Numbered from the stretch's first letter, positions 26,059 through 36,664 are shown. The stretch: 64,000 bases of DNA from Enhydrobacter aerosaccus (GCF_900167455.1 NZ_FUWJ01000001.1:1054001-1118000), one strand, 5' to 3'. Notes: generated by a model from the sequence alone, not told the origin. Numbers and translations: made by a program.

Positions 26059-27141
26059 ATGAGCCGGCCAGCCGCCGTCAATCGCTGGCGCTTCTGGCTA
26101 GTGGTGGCTACGGCCTTCGTCCTGGGCCTATGGCTGCTGAACGATATCCTGCTGCCGTTCGTGGTGGGGGCGGTGGTCGCCTATTTCTTCGACCCGCTCG
26201 TGACGCGGCTGCAGCGGCAGGGCTTGTCGCGCACCTGGGCCACGACGACGGTCACCATCCTGGCAGCGCTGATCGCGATCGGCGTCGGCTTCGCCATCGT
26301 GCCTCCGCTTTTTGGGCAGGTGGAGGGACTCGTGACCAAGGCGCCGGAATACGTCGTCCAGGTCGCGACCCGCATCCAGCCGATGGTCGAGCCGATCAGA
26401 GGCCGGCTCGGCCTCGAACCGCTCAGTCTGCACGACCTTCAGGCGCAGGCCACGCAATGGGCGGGAGAGGCACTTTCCATCCTGGGAGGCGTGGCAGGAC
26501 GCGTGGCGCAACGCAGCGCCGCCATCATCAACGTACTGGGGCTGCTGTTCCTGACCCCGGTGGTGACGTTCTATCTGCTGCGCGACTGGGAGAAGGTGCT
26601 GGCGGCGATCGACAGCGGACTGCCGCTCGATCACGCCCAGACCGTGCGCCGCCTGGCGCGGGAGGCGAACGCGGCGGTTGCCGGCTATCTCCGTGGCCAG
26701 GCATTGGTGTGCGTGGCGCTGGGCACGGTCTACGGCGTCGGCCTGTCGCTGGTCGGTTTGCAGTTCGGATTCGTGATCGGCCTGATCGCGGGACTGATTT
26801 CGTTCATTCCCTTCGTTGGCACGCTGGTGGGCGCCACCATGGCGCTCGGCATGGCCCTGGCGCAGTTTCCACCGGACTGGATCTCGGTCATCAAGGTCGC
26901 CGTCGTGTTCGTCATCGGTCACCTCCTCGAGGGCAACGTGCTGTCGCCCAAGCTGGTCGGCGACCGCGTGGGACTCCACCCGGTGTGGATCATGTTCGCT
27001 CTGCTGGCGGGCGGCTCGCTGTTCGGTTTCGTCGGCGTGCTGGTCGCGGTGCCGACGGCGGCAGTGGCGGGCGTCGTCGTGCGCCATCTGTTCGAGCGCT
27101 ATCGTGCCAGCGCTCTCTATCGCGGCGCCGACGGTGAGTGA
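26059..27141 (+). CDS. AI-2E family transporter (PerM-like)
   Basis: A 360-residue integral membrane protein with about eight hydrophobic segments. The first is LVVATAFVLGLWLLNDILLP, and the late LISFIPFVGTLVGATMA and LEGNVLSPKLVGDRVGLHP motifs are diagnostic of the family. Members export small molecules; the family name does not prove autoinducer-2 transport. It lies 22 bp after the DUF2066 gene and 6 bp before hdaA. Confidence 0.92.
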   Translation: MSRPAAVNRWRFWLVVATAFVLGLWLLNDILLPFVVGAVVAYFFDPLVTRLQRQGLSRTWATTTVTILAALIAIGVGFAIVPPLFGQVEGLVTKAPEYVVQVATRIQPMVEPIRGRLGLEPLSLHDLQAQATQWAGEALSILGGVAGRVAQRSAAIINVLGLLFLTPVVTFYLLRDWEKVLAAIDSGLPLDHAQTVRRLAREANAAVAGYLRGQALVCVALGTVYGVGLSLVGLQFGFVIGLIAGLISFIPFVGTLVGATMALGMALAQFPPDWISVIKVAVVFVIGHLLEGNVLSPKLVGDRVGLHPVWIMFALLAGGSLFGFVGVLVAVPTAAVAGVVVRHLFERYRASALYRGADGE

Positions 27142-27147
27142 GCGGCA

Positions 27148-27855
27148 ATGGTGAACCAGCTCATCCTGGATCTTGGGCTGCCACCGCCGACCTACGCGCG
27201 TAGCGATTTCGTTGTCGCGCCCGGCAATCGCGAAGCTCTCGCCTGGATTGACCGGTGGCCGGACTGGCCAGCTCCGGCGCTGGCGCTCAGCGGCCCGCCC
27301 GGGTCCGGGAAGACACATCTCGGCCGGATCTGGGCAGTCCAAGCCGGCGCGGCGGTCATCGAAAGCCGGGAACTCGATGGCAAGACCGTGGCCGATCTCA
27401 CGGCCCTGGCCGATACATGGCCTGCTATCGTGATCGAGAACGCCGAGCGGACCGCAGAACGTGCCCTGTTTCATCTCTACAACCTGATGCGCGAATGCCG
27501 GCGCTCGCTGCTGCTGATTTCGGAGCGTCCGCCCGCTCACTGGCATATCGCCCTACCGGATCTCGCCTCGCGCCTGCGCGCCGCGCCGGCCGTGGCGGTG
27601 ACGCCGCCGGACGACGAGCTCCTGGGCTCGATCATCCTGAAGCAGCTCGCCGACCGCCAATTGCACGCCGGGCCGGGCGTCGTACACTATCTCGTGTCGC
27701 ACATGGAGCGCTCCGCCGATGCGGCCCGTCGTGTCGTCGCGGCGCTCGACCGGCGCGCTCTCGCCGAGCAGCGGGAAATCGATCGTCGATTGGCCGCGGA
27801 CGTCCTGGCGGAAGTGTCGGGTGGGGCACCGTCGCAAGAAGGGGGAGAGCGATGA
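27148..27855 (+). CDS. hdaA: DnaA-related regulatory ATPase (HdaA-type)
   Basis: A 235-residue AAA+ protein lacking the DNA-binding domain of DnaA. An N-terminal clamp-binding motif QLILDL is at 4-9 and Walker A GPPGSGKTH at 49-57. The Walker B position reads AIVIENAER, with Glu-Asn in place of the usual Asp-Asp/Glu. HdaA works with the beta clamp to inactivate DnaA-ATP after initiation in alphaproteobacteria. Its stop overlaps the start of the next gene (ATGA). Confidence 0.85.
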   Translation: MVNQLILDLGLPPPTYARSDFVVAPGNREALAWIDRWPDWPAPALALSGPPGSGKTHLGRIWAVQAGAAVIESRELDGKTVADLTALADTWPAIVIENAERTAERALFHLYNLMRECRRSLLLISERPPAHWHIALPDLASRLRAAPAVAVTPPDDELLGSIILKQLADRQLHAGPGVVHYLVSHMERSADAARRVVAALDRRALAEQREIDRRLAADVLAEVSGGAPSQEGGER

Positions 27856-28316
27856 AGAAGGTCGTGCTTGTCGCATTGGTGGCCGGCCTGTCGGCCATGG
27901 GGTCGGCCCAGGCGCAGTCCGTCATGGGAACGTGGCTGACGGCATCGGGTGCGGCGCAGGTTCGCATCGGTTCGTGCTCGGATCCGTCCAGCGGACCGAT
28001 CTGCGGCTTCATCGTCAGCCTCGCCAATCCCAAGGGGCCCGATGGCCAGCCCGTGACGCCGGATGCGGCCACCGACTTCCGCAATCCCAATCCGCAACTG
28101 CGCGGCCGTAAGGTGATCGGCATGCCGCTGATCTGGGGCTTCAAGAAGGCTGCCAATCCCAACACCTTCGAGGACGGGCAGATCTATAACGCTGAGAATG
28201 GCAAGATCTACAACGCCAACATCAGTCTCCAGGCCGACGGCACGTTGCGGCTGCGGGGCTATGTCGGCACGCCGATGTTCGGCGAAACGCAGGTCTGGAC
28301 CCGCGTCGGTCAGTAG
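27852..28316 (+). CDS. DUF2147 domain-containing exported protein
   Basis: A 154-residue protein with a signal peptide (residues 1-21, ending AQAQS). The mature part has the DUF2147 pattern: VMGTWLTASGAAQVRIGSC near the start, a two-cysteine segment (CSDPSSGPICGFI), then IGMPLIWGFK and EDGQIYNAENGKIYNA. The ATG overlaps the hdaA stop by four bases, and GGGGGAGAG precedes it. Members are small envelope beta-barrel proteins, sometimes stress-induced; the function is not known. Confidence 0.87.
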   Translation: MKKVVLVALVAGLSAMGSAQAQSVMGTWLTASGAAQVRIGSCSDPSSGPICGFIVSLANPKGPDGQPVTPDAATDFRNPNPQLRGRKVIGMPLIWGFKKAANPNTFEDGQIYNAENGKIYNANISLQADGTLRLRGYVGTPMFGETQVWTRVGQ

Positions 28317-28328
28317 GGAGCAAAACGC

Positions 28329-29108
28329 ATGGATATGGGCATCAAGGGGCGCAAGGCGATCGTCTGTGCGGCCAGCAAGGGATTGGGCAAAGGCTGCGCC
28401 ATGGCGCTCGCGCAGGAAGGCGTCGACCTCGTCATCAATGCCCGCACCAAGGCGGAGCTCGAGGCCACGGCGGACGAGATTCGCCGAAAGACCGGAGCGA
28501 AGGTCACGCCGATTGCGGTCGACGTGACGACGGAGGCAGGACGAAAAGAAGTGCTTGCTGCCTGTCCGAAGCCGGACATCATCGTCAACAACGCCGGTGG
28601 TCCGCCGCCCGGTGACTTCCGCGACTGGACGCGCGACGACTGGATCAAGGCGATCGATGCCAACATGCTGACGCCGATCGAGTTCATCAAGGCCACCGTC
28701 GACGGCATGATGGAACGCGGCTTCGGCCGTATCGTGAACATCACCTCGAGCTCGGTGAAGGCGCCCATCGATATCCTGGGCCTCAGCAACGGCGCCCGTT
28801 CCGGCCTGACCGGATTCGTCGCCGGTGTCGCCCGCGTGACGGTCCGGCGCGGTGTCACCATCAACGGTCTGCTGCCTGGGCCCTTCGCCACCGACCGTCT
28901 GCGCAGCACCTACAAGATGCGCGCGACCAAGAGCGGCAGGAGCTTCGAAGAGGAATTCAAGGCCGGCGAGAACGCCCATCCGGCCGGCCGTTTCGGCACG
29001 CCGGAAGAATTCGGCGCGGCTTGCGCGTTCCTCTGCAGCGTCCATGCCGGATACATCACCGGCCAGAACCTGCTCATGGACGGCGGCCAGTATCCGGGCA
29101 CCTATTAG
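28329..29108 (+). CDS. Short-chain dehydrogenase/reductase-like protein lacking the usual catalytic Tyr/Lys
   Basis: A 259-residue SDR-fold protein. The cofactor loop reads ASKGLGKG (15-22) rather than the usual TGxxxGIG, and NNAGG is at 87-91. The active-site Ser is present in NITSSS (137-142), but the YxxxK pair is replaced: S153 and R157 in LSNGARSGL. This fits the SDR subgroup annotated as beta-ketoacyl-ACP reductase-like that lacks a full catalytic tetrad. It ends the DUF2066-to-SDR run. The reaction is unknown. Confidence 0.87.
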   Translation: MDMGIKGRKAIVCAASKGLGKGCAMALAQEGVDLVINARTKAELEATADEIRRKTGAKVTPIAVDVTTEAGRKEVLAACPKPDIIVNNAGGPPPGDFRDWTRDDWIKAIDANMLTPIEFIKATVDGMMERGFGRIVNITSSSVKAPIDILGLSNGARSGLTGFVAGVARVTVRRGVTINGLLPGPFATDRLRSTYKMRATKSGRSFEEEFKAGENAHPAGRFGTPEEFGAACAFLCSVHAGYITGQNLLMDGGQYPGTY

Positions 29109-29116
29109 ACGCGGCC

Positions 29117-29638
29117 TCAGTCGCCGAGATCGCGCGGCCGCACGAAGGCCAGCAGATTAGCGGAGCCCGACTCCAGGTCAGGCCAGTGCTCCGCCGGCGC
29201 GCGCAGAACGGCGAGCGCAGCGGTCGGGAATTTGTCGCGCAACGCCTGGACCTGTTCGGCCGGGCCGGAGCCCACCAGCGCCGCGGCCAGCTGACCAATC
29301 CCGTCATTGTGGCCGATCAGCAAGGCGGTGCCGACGCTGTCGGGCAAAGCCTGCAGGCGACCCAGCAGCGCCGATTCGGGAGCCAGGTAAAGGTCCTTCT
29401 CCAGTGCGATCGGCGGCGCTGGCGGTTCGAATTGCTTGAGCAGGGGGGCAAGGGTCCGTCGTGTCCGGACCGCGGTCGAACACAAGATCAGGTCGGGCCG
29501 AGGGCAGCGGTCGGCGATGTACTGAGCCATGACCCTGGCGGCGTGTTCTCCTCGCCGGTTCAGGGGCCGCTCGTGATCGGGCAGGCCGGGCGTACCCCAG
29601 GCCGACTTTGCGTGGCGCAGCAGAAGGACGATCTTCAC
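29117..29638 (-). CDS. SixA-type histidine phosphatase
   Basis: A 173-residue histidine phosphatase. The phospho-accepting His is in LLLRHAKSAWG, followed by ERPLNRRGEHAA, and the second catalytic His is in LLIGHNDGIGQLA. The short single-domain form is that of SixA, which removes phosphate from histidine on phosphotransfer proteins. GTG at 29638 follows GGAA by seven bases; a TTG at 29665 is an alternative. It converges on the SDR gene and is divergent from ppk. Confidence 0.88.
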   Translation of the reverse strand: MKIVLLLRHAKSAWGTPGLPDHERPLNRRGEHAARVMAQYIADRCPRPDLILCSTAVRTRRTLAPLLKQFEPPAPPIALEKDLYLAPESALLGRLQALPDSVGTALLIGHNDGIGQLAAALVGSGPAEQVQALRDKFPTAALAVLRAPAEHWPDLESGSANLLAFVRPRDLGD

Positions 29639-29760
29639 AGGCTGGTTCCGGGAAAATCTATGCAAAACAGGTGTTTAATGAAATGCCATGACATGGTCAT
29701 GTAGTGAGGCTACCGTTTCACAATAACTTGCACAGGAGGAGGCCTCGGCCGAGGCGAGCC

Positions 29761-31920
29761 ATGGACGCCCTCGACAACTCTGCTGGCAACGACGCGACGA
29801 TGGCAATAGCGCCCGACAGCCCGCGCCGCTTCATCAATCGCGAACTGTCTTGGCTTGCTTTCAACACGCGCGTCCTCGAGGAGGCCAGCAACGCTCGCCA
29901 TCCGCTGCTCGAGCGCGTGCGCTTTTTGTCGATTTCGGCCGCCAACCTCGACGAATTCTACATGGTGCGGGTCGCGGGCCTGGTGGACATGCTGCCCAAT
30001 CGCTCGACCTTGCTGAGCGACGACGGACTCACTCCGGCTGAGCAGCTTGCCGCCATTCGCGAGCGCGCCTCCACGCTGATGGCCGAACAGCAGCATGTCT
30101 GGGCCACTCTTCAGGTCGAACTGCGCGAAGCCGGCATCGCCGTTCTCGGCGCCGAGGAACTGCTCGAGCGCGAACGGAGCTGGCTGGAGCAGTATTTCAT
30201 CGATCAGGTCTTTCCAATCCTGACACCGCTCGCCATCGATCCGGCGCATCCGTTTCCCTTCATCCCCAATGGCGGTTTCTCGGCCTTGCTCAAGCTGCAA
30301 CGCCGCGACGACAAGCGCACGCTGATGGCGCTGTTGCCGCTGCCGCCGCAAGTCGACCGCTTCGTCCGTCTTCCTGGAAGTGCCATTCGCTTCCTGCCCC
30401 TGGAGGAGCTGATCGCGATCTTCCTGCCGCGGCTCTTCCCCGGTTACGAGGTGAGGGCGCGCGGCTTCTTCCGGATCATTCGCGACAGCGACGTGGAGAT
30501 CAACGAGGAGTCCGAGGATCTCGTCCTTCTGTACGAGAGTGCGCTCAAGCGCCGCCGGCGCGGTGACCTGATCTCGATCGCCCTCGATTCGGCGATGCCG
30601 ACGGAACTCCGCGACTTCCTGTTCGATCAGCTCGAGATCGCCGGGCATACGGTGCATGTGTTCGAACTCGAGCGCATGCTCAACATCGAGGATGTGAAGG
30701 CGGTGATCGTCGAGGATCGTGCCGACCTGAAGTTCGCGCCTTACAACGCCCGCTTTCCGGAGCGCATTCGCGACTTCGGCGGCGATTGCTTTGCCGCCAT
30801 CCGGGCCAAGGACATCGTTGTTCATCACCCGTATGAGAGCTTCGACGTGGTGGTGCAGTTCCTGCGCCAGGCTGCCCGCGATCCGGCGGTGGTGGCGATC
30901 AAGCAGACCCTCTATCGCACCTCCGCCGACTCGCCGATCGTCAAGGAGCTCATCGCGGCGGCGGAAGCGGGGAAGACCGTGACGGCGCTGGTCGAGCTCA
31001 AGGCGCGCTTCGACGAGGAAGCCAACATCCGCTGGGCGCGCGATCTTGAGCGGGCGGGCGTGCAGGTCGTGTATGGCTTCATCGACCTCAAGACACACGC
31101 CAAGGTGTCGATGGTGGTTCGCCGCGAGGCCCAGTCGATCCGAACCTACGTTCATTTCGGCACCGGCAACTATCATCCGATCACGGCGCGCATCTACACG
31201 GACCTGTCTTTCTTCACCTGCGATCCGGCCATGGGGCGGGATGCTGCGCGCCTGTTCAATTTCATGACGGGATATGCGCGCCCGGAGAAGATGGAGAAGA
31301 TCGCGTTCGCGCCGGTGACGCTCCGGCCGACTCTCTACGAACTGATCGACGCCGAGATCGCCAATGCGTCCGCCGGCCGGCCGGCGGCGATCTGGGCGAA
31401 GGTCAATTCGCTGGTGGATCCGCTGATGATCGATCGCCTGTATGCGGCCTCGCGCGCCGGCGTGCAGATCGATCTCGTCGTGCGGGGCATCTGCTGTCTG
31501 AGGCCGGGCGTGCCAGGGCTGAGCGAGAACATCCGGGTGAAGAGCATCATCGGACGGTTTCTCGAGCATGCGCGCATCGTCTGTTTCGGCAATGGCAAAG
31601 CCCTGCCGTCGCCCGATGCCAAGGTCTTCATTTCCTCGGCCGACTGGATGCCGCGCAATCTCGACCGCCGGGTCGAGCTTCTGTGCCCGATCGAGAATCC
31701 GACCGTCCACGAGCAGGTCCTCGACCAGATACTTGTGGCCAATCTCAAGGATGACGGCCAGAGCTGGACAATGAAACCGGACGGCAGTTACGAGCGCCGC
31801 CACGCGGGCAAGGAACCTTTCATTGCTCATCACTATTTCATGACAAACCCATCGCTCTCGGGGCGGGGAAGTGCCCTGCGCCTGACAGGCGCGGTGCCGC
31901 GACTGGTTCTCAGTTCTTGA
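29761..31920 (+). CDS. ppk1: Polyphosphate kinase 1
   Basis: A 719-residue enzyme that makes polyphosphate from ATP. The N-terminal domain begins [19 protein letters not shown]. The catalytic histidines are in [15 protein letters not shown] and in [11 protein letters not shown], and [18 protein letters not shown] is diagnostic. ATG at 29761 follows GAGGCGAG, part of which lies in the palindrome GCCTCGGCCGAGGC (29742-29755), so the site might be partly hidden in a hairpin. It is followed by ppx. Confidence 0.96.
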   Translation: MDALDNSAGNDATMAIAPDSPRRFINRELSWLAFNTRVLEEASNARHPLLERVRFLSISAANLDEFYMVRVAGLVDMLPNRSTLLSDDGLTPAEQLAAIRERASTLMAEQQHVWATLQVELREAGIAVLGAEELLERERSWLEQYFIDQVFPILTPLAIDPAHPFPFIPNGGFSALLKLQRRDDKRTLMALLPLPPQVDRFVRLPGSAIRFLPLEELIAIFLPRLFPGYEVRARGFFRIIRDSDVEINEESEDLVLLYESALKRRRRGDLISIALDSAMPTELRDFLFDQLEIAGHTVHVFELERMLNIEDVKAVIVEDRADLKFAPYNARFPERIRDFGGDCFAAIRAKDIVVHHPYESFDVVVQFLRQAARDPAVVAIKQTLYRTSADSPIVKELIAAAEAGKTVTALVELKARFDEEANIRWARDLERAGVQVVYGFIDLKTHAKVSMVVRREAQSIRTYVHFGTGNYHPITARIYTDLSFFTCDPAMGRDAARLFNFMTGYARPEKMEKIAFAPVTLRPTLYELIDAEIANASAGRPAAIWAKVNSLVDPLMIDRLYAASRAGVQIDLVVRGICCLRPGVPGLSENIRVKSIIGRFLEHARIVCFGNGKALPSPDAKVFISSADWMPRNLDRRVELLCPIENPTVHEQVLDQILVANLKDDGQSWTMKPDGSYERRHAGKEPFIAHHYFMTNPSLSGRGSALRLTGAVPRLVLSS

Positions 31921-32016
31921 TTGGCCGCGCCGGCGGCAATCGCCGGTCAGAGCGGCGTAGAGTCGCGCTGGGATTTCCGCTGCAATCCGGCTCGGTTTCG
32001 GCTAGACGGAGCGCGC

Positions 32017-33522
32017 ATGGACGGCGAACGGACCGTAGACGCCCCTGTCGAGCGCAATCGCATCGATAAAGGTCGCGTCGGGATCATCGATGTCGGCTCG
32101 AACTCGATCCGTCTGGTCGTGTACGAGCGCGCCAGTCGGGCGCCGTTACCGGTCTTCAACGAGAAGGTGTTGTGCGGCCTGGCGCGGGGGTTAGACGCGA
32201 CCGGCCGGCTCAATCCTGCGGGTGTCGAACTGGCCCTGGCCAACATCGACCGGTTCGTGACCCTGGCCCACAACATGAAGGTCAAGTCGCTCGATCTGCT
32301 GGCGACGGCTGCCGTTCGCGATGCCGCCGATGGGGCGGAATTCATGCGCCAACTGGCCAGCCGGCCCGGCCTGCGCGCGCATGTGGTCAGCGGGCAGGAC
32401 GAGGCACGCTTCTCGGGCTACGGCGTAATGTGCGGCATCCCGAACGCGGTCGGAGTGATGGGAGACCTCGGAGGCGGCAGCCTCGAACTCGTGGCTCTGG
32501 GCAACGGTCGGATCGGGGCATCGACAACGCTGCCGATCGGACCTCTGCGCCTCATGTCGTCGGGCAAGAGCGATCCCAAGCGCATCGTGGTCGAGGCCAT
32601 CGAGAACGTGCGCTGGTTGCGCGAGGAGACGGGCAAGACCTTCTATGCCGTCGGCGGCGCGTGGCGCGCCTTTGCCCGCCTGCACATGGAACAGGCCGGC
32701 TATCCGCTGCACATCATTCATCAATATGACATTCCGACCGACGAGGCGCGTGCGGTCGCGCGGCTGATTGCCGTACAGAGCGCGAAATCGCTGGAAAAGA
32801 TGCCGGGCGTGTCGCGTCGGCGTGTCGAGACGCTCCCGCTGGCCTGCCTGGCGCTCGATCGGCTGCTCGGCGCGCTGAAGCCCCGCAACGTCGTGTTCTC
32901 CGCCTTCGGCCTGCGCGAGGGCTTCTACTATTCGCGTCTGGCACAGGACGAACAGGCCCGCCACCCACTGATCGCTTTCGCCGAGGAGCAGGGGCAAGAC
33001 TGGCGACGCTTCGATTTGGCGCCGACCGAGATTTTCGACTGGTTGACGCCGGCCTTCGCCGGGGAAAGCGACGTCGAGCGCACACTGCGTCTGGCCGCCT
33101 GCCACCTGAGCGACATTTCGTGGGACGACCATCCCGACTATCGGGCCGACCAGGCCTATGTCCGGGTCCTGCACTTGCCGGCCCCGGGCATGAACCACCG
33201 CGAGCGAGCCATCCTGGCGATGGCGCTGGCCTATCGCTACAAGAGCGATCCCAAGTCGGCGATGCTGGATACCGCGCTCAAGCTGTCGGATGGCAAGGGC
33301 CGTGCCTTCGCGCGCCGGCTCGGCGCCTGTCTGCGGCTCGCCTACAACCTGTCCGGGGGAGCGCCGGGCCTGCTGCCGCAAATCCAGCTTCGGCGCACAG
33401 AGCGCGACCTCCGTCTACTCGTCCCGGCCCAGCTGACGCGCAGCCTGGGCGATGTCACCGCCCGCCGACTCGAGAGCGCGGCCGAAGCCTTCGACCTCAA
33501 ATCGGCGATTCTCTCGCTTTAG
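32017..33522 (+). CDS. ppx: Exopolyphosphatase (Ppx/GppA family)
   Basis: A 501-residue phosphatase that removes terminal phosphate from polyphosphate, and possibly from pppGpp. The ATPase-fold loops are GIIDVGSNSIRLVVYE and GDLGGGSLEL. A C-terminal HD-like helical region follows near residue 310 (ISWDDHPDYRADQAY, MNHRERAILAMAL). ATG at 32017 follows ACGGAG; the longer open frame upstream looks non-coding. It lies 96 bp after ppk and probably forms a polyphosphate operon with it. Confidence 0.93.
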   Translation: MDGERTVDAPVERNRIDKGRVGIIDVGSNSIRLVVYERASRAPLPVFNEKVLCGLARGLDATGRLNPAGVELALANIDRFVTLAHNMKVKSLDLLATAAVRDAADGAEFMRQLASRPGLRAHVVSGQDEARFSGYGVMCGIPNAVGVMGDLGGGSLELVALGNGRIGASTTLPIGPLRLMSSGKSDPKRIVVEAIENVRWLREETGKTFYAVGGAWRAFARLHMEQAGYPLHIIHQYDIPTDEARAVARLIAVQSAKSLEKMPGVSRRRVETLPLACLALDRLLGALKPRNVVFSAFGLREGFYYSRLAQDEQARHPLIAFAEEQGQDWRRFDLAPTEIFDWLTPAFAGESDVERTLRLAACHLSDISWDDHPDYRADQAYVRVLHLPAPGMNHRERAILAMALAYRYKSDPKSAMLDTALKLSDGKGRAFARRLGACLRLAYNLSGGAPGLLPQIQLRRTERDLRLLVPAQLTRSLGDVTARRLESAAEAFDLKSAILSL

Positions 33523-33524
33523 GG

Positions 33525-34688
33525 TCAGTCGCCCTTGGCGGGCGTGACCGGCATGAGCTTCGCGTGTTCGCCGTCGAGGGCGAGCGCCAGTCGGCCGTCG
33601 ATCAGATCGAGGGCGTCCCGTCCAAAGATTTCGTGCCGCCAGCCGCTCAGCACATGCACGTCTCGCTTACCGGCCGCGAGCTTGTCGAGTTCGTCGGCGC
33701 TGGCGACCAGCCGTGCCGCGACACCCGCCTGCTCGGCCTTGACCCGCAACAGGGTGCGCAGGAGGTCGACCACCGCACTCGGCGCTCGGATCTGTTCTGG
33801 GGGCTTTTCGCGCGTCGGCAACTCGGAGTCCGGAAGCTTGCGGGCTTTCTCGATGGCCTCGAGGAGTTCGCGGCCCTGCCATCCCTCGGCAAAGCCTCGG
33901 CCGAGGCCTCGCGTCATGGCGAGCTCCTCGACCGTCGTCGGGGCATGGCTGGTGATTTCCAGAAGCTGCTCGTCGCGCAACAGCCGCTGGCGCGGAATGT
34001 CGATGCGCTGGGCAGTGCGCTCCCGCCAGGCGGCGACCTCTTTGAGGATCGCCAGCACGCGGGGCGAGGCGCCGCGGGGCCTCAATTTGCGCCAGGCCAG
34101 ATCGGGATCGGCCCGATAGGTGGCGGGATCGTTGAGGACGGCCATTTCTTCGGCGATCCAGGGAAGCCGGCCGCTCTTCTCGAGCTGGCGCCGCAGCTTC
34201 TCGTAGACGACGCGCAGGTGGGTCACGTCCGACAGGGCGTAGGTGATCTGCCGCTCGCTGAGCGGGCGCCGGCTCCAGTCGGTGAAGCGGCTCGATTTGT
34301 CGATCCGCGCCTTGGCGAGCTTGGTGGCAAGCGACTCGTAGGATGCCGCCTCGCCATGGCCGCAGACCATTGCCGCCACCTGGGTGTCGAACAGGGGGTG
34401 TGGCACTCGATTCATGCGCAGGTAGAAAATCTCGAGGTCCTGGCGGGCGGCGTGAAAGACCTTCAGGACCCTGGGGTTTGCCATCAGCTCGTCGAGCGGG
34501 GACAGGTCGATCCCCTCGGCCAGGGCGTCGATGGCAGCGGCGTCATCCGGGCCGGCTACCTGGGCCAGGCAGAGCTTGGGCCAGTAGGTCCGCTCGCGCA
34601 TGAACTCGGTATCGACGGTGACGAATTCGGCGTCGGCCAGGGGTTTGCAGAAGGCCGCTAATGCGTCCGTCGTGGTAATTAGCTTCAT
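33525..34688 (-). CDS. rnd: Ribonuclease D
   Basis: A 387-residue 3'-5' exoribonuclease for tRNA and stable-RNA 3' ends. The DEDD residues are in [28 protein letters not shown] and [20 protein letters not shown]-type helical domains follow from about 205 ([18 protein letters not shown]). The stop is two bases from that of ppx on the other strand, so the genes converge without a visible terminator. A promoter at 34697-34724 would give an almost leaderless transcript. Confidence 0.93.
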   Translation of the reverse strand: MKLITTTDALAAFCKPLADAEFVTVDTEFMRERTYWPKLCLAQVAGPDDAAAIDALAEGIDLSPLDELMANPRVLKVFHAARQDLEIFYLRMNRVPHPLFDTQVAAMVCGHGEAASYESLATKLAKARIDKSSRFTDWSRRPLSERQITYALSDVTHLRVVYEKLRRQLEKSGRLPWIAEEMAVLNDPATYRADPDLAWRKLRPRGASPRVLAILKEVAAWRERTAQRIDIPRQRLLRDEQLLEITSHAPTTVEELAMTRGLGRGFAEGWQGRELLEAIEKARKLPDSELPTREKPPEQIRAPSAVVDLLRTLLRVKAEQAGVAARLVASADELDKLAAGKRDVHVLSGWRHEIFGRDALDLIDGRLALALDGEHAKLMPVTPAKGD

Positions 34689-34696
34689 TGTCTCTG

Positions 34697-34724
34697 TCTA
34701 TAGACCTGTCGGCGCTTCCGGCAA
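34697..34724 (-). promoter_or_regulatory. Candidate promoter for rnd
   Basis: On the minus strand TTGCCG (34724-34719) and TATAGA (34702-34697) are 16 bp apart. The expected transcript start, near 34691, is only a few bases before the rnd ATG at 34688, and no ribosome binding site is obvious, so the mRNA would be leaderless or nearly so. Confidence 0.4.
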
Positions 34725-34813
34725 AGCGGCTGAAGGGGATCGAGGCCCTATCCCTTGACTTGCCGCCGCGATCCGTGCCTTTTGCCGGGCCGTCAAATGC
34801 CGGAAAATCCGTG

Positions 34814-36622
34814 ATGTCTTCCGTTTACCGAACCCATACCTGTGGCCAGCTGCGGCCGGATCATGTCGGCCAGGAGGCCCGTCTTTCGGGCTGGGTCCAG
34901 CGCAAGCGCGACCATGGCCACCTCCTGTTCATCGACCTGCGCGATCACTACGGGGTAACCCAGATCGTTGTCGATGCCTCCAGCCCGGTCTTCAAGACGG
35001 CGGAGGCGGTGCGGACCGAGAGCGTCATCACGGTGAGCGGCAAGGTCGTCGCCCGCGACCCGGCCACGATCAATGCGAAGCTCGCCACTGGTGCCGTCGA
35101 GCTGGATGCACAGGAAATGATCGTGCAATCGATGGCCGAGCCACTGCCCATTCCGGTGTACCAGGAAAACGATACGACCCCGGAGGAGCTGCGCCTCAAG
35201 TATCGCTTCCTCGACCTGCGCAAGGACAAATTGCACCGGAACATCATGCTGCGCAGCCAGGTGATTGCCTCGCTGCGCCGGCGGATGATCGAGCAGGGCT
35301 TCACCGAGTTCCAGACGCCGATCCTGACCGCGGACAGTCCCGAGGGCGCGCGCTCCTACCTGGTGCCGAGCCGTCTCCACCCCGGCAAGTTCTATGCGCT
35401 GCCGCAGGCGCCGCAGATGTTCAAGCAGCTGCTGATGGTCTCCGGCTTCGACCGCTACTTCCAGATTGCCCCATGCTTCCGTGACGAAGACGCTCGCGCC
35501 GATCGCGCGCCGGGCGAGTTCTATCAGCTCGACTTCGAGATGAGCTTCGTCACCCAGGACGACGTGTTCGCGGCCATCGAGCCGGTGCTGGGAGGCGTGT
35601 TCCAGGAATTCGCGGGCTTCGATCGCGAGACGCCGCGAAAGGTGACGCCGTTCCCGTTCCCGCGCATTCCCTATGCCGAGGCGCTGCTGACCTACGGCAC
35701 CGACAAGCCGGATCTGCGCAACCCGCTCAGGATCTTCGATGTCGGTGAGGTCTTTGCCGGGTCGGATTTCAAGGTCTTTGCCGGGATCGTCGCCAAAGGC
35801 GGTGTCGTCCGCGCGATCCGGGCCCCCAACGCGGCCGTCCAGCCGCGCAGCTTCTTCGACAAGCTCAACAGCTGGGCGCAGGGTGAGGGTAAGCCGGGCC
35901 TTGGCTACATCGTGCTCGAGAACGGCGCCGGCAAAGGTCCGATCGCCAAGTTCGTGGCCGATGAGCGGCTCGCCAAGCTGCGGTCCCTGACCGGGGCTGA
36001 AGACGGCGATGCGGTCTTCTTCGTCGCCGACCAGGTTGAGGCCGCGTGGAAGTTCGCCGGCCAGGCCCGTACCAAGATCGGGCAGGAGCTGGGCGTCATC
36101 GCCGAAGACGAATTCCGCTTCTGCTGGATCGTCGACTTCCCGATGTTCGAGTACGACGACAAGCTCAAGAAGATCGATTTCAGCCACAACCCCTTCTCGA
36201 TGCCGCAGGGGGGCCTTGAGGCGCTGGAGACGCAGGATCCGCTGACGATCAAGGCGTGGCAGTACGATATCGTCTGCAACGGCATCGAGCTCTGTTCCGG
36301 AGCGATCCGCAACCATAAGCCCGAGATCATGTACAAGGCCTTCGGGATCGCGGGATACAGCCGGGAAGAGGTGGAGCATCGCTTCGGCGGCATGCTCAAC
36401 GCCTTCAAGTTTGGCGCGCCGCCGCACGGCGGTGCCGCGCCGGGTGTCGACCGGATCGTCATGCTGCTGGCCGACGAACCCAACATCCGCGAGGTCATCA
36501 CCTTTCCGATGAACCAGCAGGCCGTCGATCTGATGATGGATGCGCCGACGGAGGTTCCGGCGGAGAAGTTGCGCGAGCTACACATTGCTGTGCGGTTGCC
36601 GCAACAAGCAAAAAAAGACTAG
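34814..36622 (+). CDS. aspS: Aspartyl-tRNA synthetase
   Basis: A 602-residue class II synthetase of the bacterial type. It has an N-terminal OB fold ([30 protein letters not shown]-like), motif 1 [14 protein letters not shown], motif 2 [19 protein letters not shown], a GAD insertion, and motif 3 [19 protein letters not shown] at 34814 gives the family's usual start; the frame is open upstream but not family-like. Whether it discriminates Asp from Asn tRNA cannot be judged here. Confidence 0.97.
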   Translation: MSSVYRTHTCGQLRPDHVGQEARLSGWVQRKRDHGHLLFIDLRDHYGVTQIVVDASSPVFKTAEAVRTESVITVSGKVVARDPATINAKLATGAVELDAQEMIVQSMAEPLPIPVYQENDTTPEELRLKYRFLDLRKDKLHRNIMLRSQVIASLRRRMIEQGFTEFQTPILTADSPEGARSYLVPSRLHPGKFYALPQAPQMFKQLLMVSGFDRYFQIAPCFRDEDARADRAPGEFYQLDFEMSFVTQDDVFAAIEPVLGGVFQEFAGFDRETPRKVTPFPFPRIPYAEALLTYGTDKPDLRNPLRIFDVGEVFAGSDFKVFAGIVAKGGVVRAIRAPNAAVQPRSFFDKLNSWAQGEGKPGLGYIVLENGAGKGPIAKFVADERLAKLRSLTGAEDGDAVFFVADQVEAAWKFAGQARTKIGQELGVIAEDEFRFCWIVDFPMFEYDDKLKKIDFSHNPFSMPQGGLEALETQDPLTIKAWQYDIVCNGIELCSGAIRNHKPEIMYKAFGIAGYSREEVEHRFGGMLNAFKFGAPPHGGAAPGVDRIVMLLADEPNIREVITFPMNQQAVDLMMDAPTEVPAEKLRELHIAVRLPQQAKKD

Positions 36623-36636
36623 CTGACTGCCTTTGC

Positions 36637-36664
36637 GAGAGCGGCATCATGCCTTGCCGCTCTC
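36637..36664 (+). terminator. Perfect hairpin downstream of aspS
   Basis: GAGAGCGGCA (36637-36646) pairs with TGCCGCTCTC (36655-36664) around an eight-base loop, 14 bp after the aspS stop. No T tract follows, so it may act with Rho or protect the 3' end. Confidence 0.5.

Noticed and set aside
26128-27546. 472-codon minus-strand frame opposite the AI-2E and hdaA genes
   Set aside because: Crosses two well-supported genes on the other strand; its His/Gln/Arg-rich product is typical of shadow frames.
29660-29712. CATGAC-ATG-GTCATG inverted repeat upstream of ppk as a Pho box
   Set aside because: A Pho box needs direct repeats of a CTGTCAT-like unit; this is a short inverted repeat, so phosphate control is not supported.
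29710-31833. 707-codon open frame on the minus strand opposite ppk
   Set aside because: Shadow of ppk; no start signal and no domain.
34750-34785. TTGACT as a -35 element for aspS
   Set aside because: No acceptable -10 hexamer lies at 16-18 bp, so the promoter was not called.
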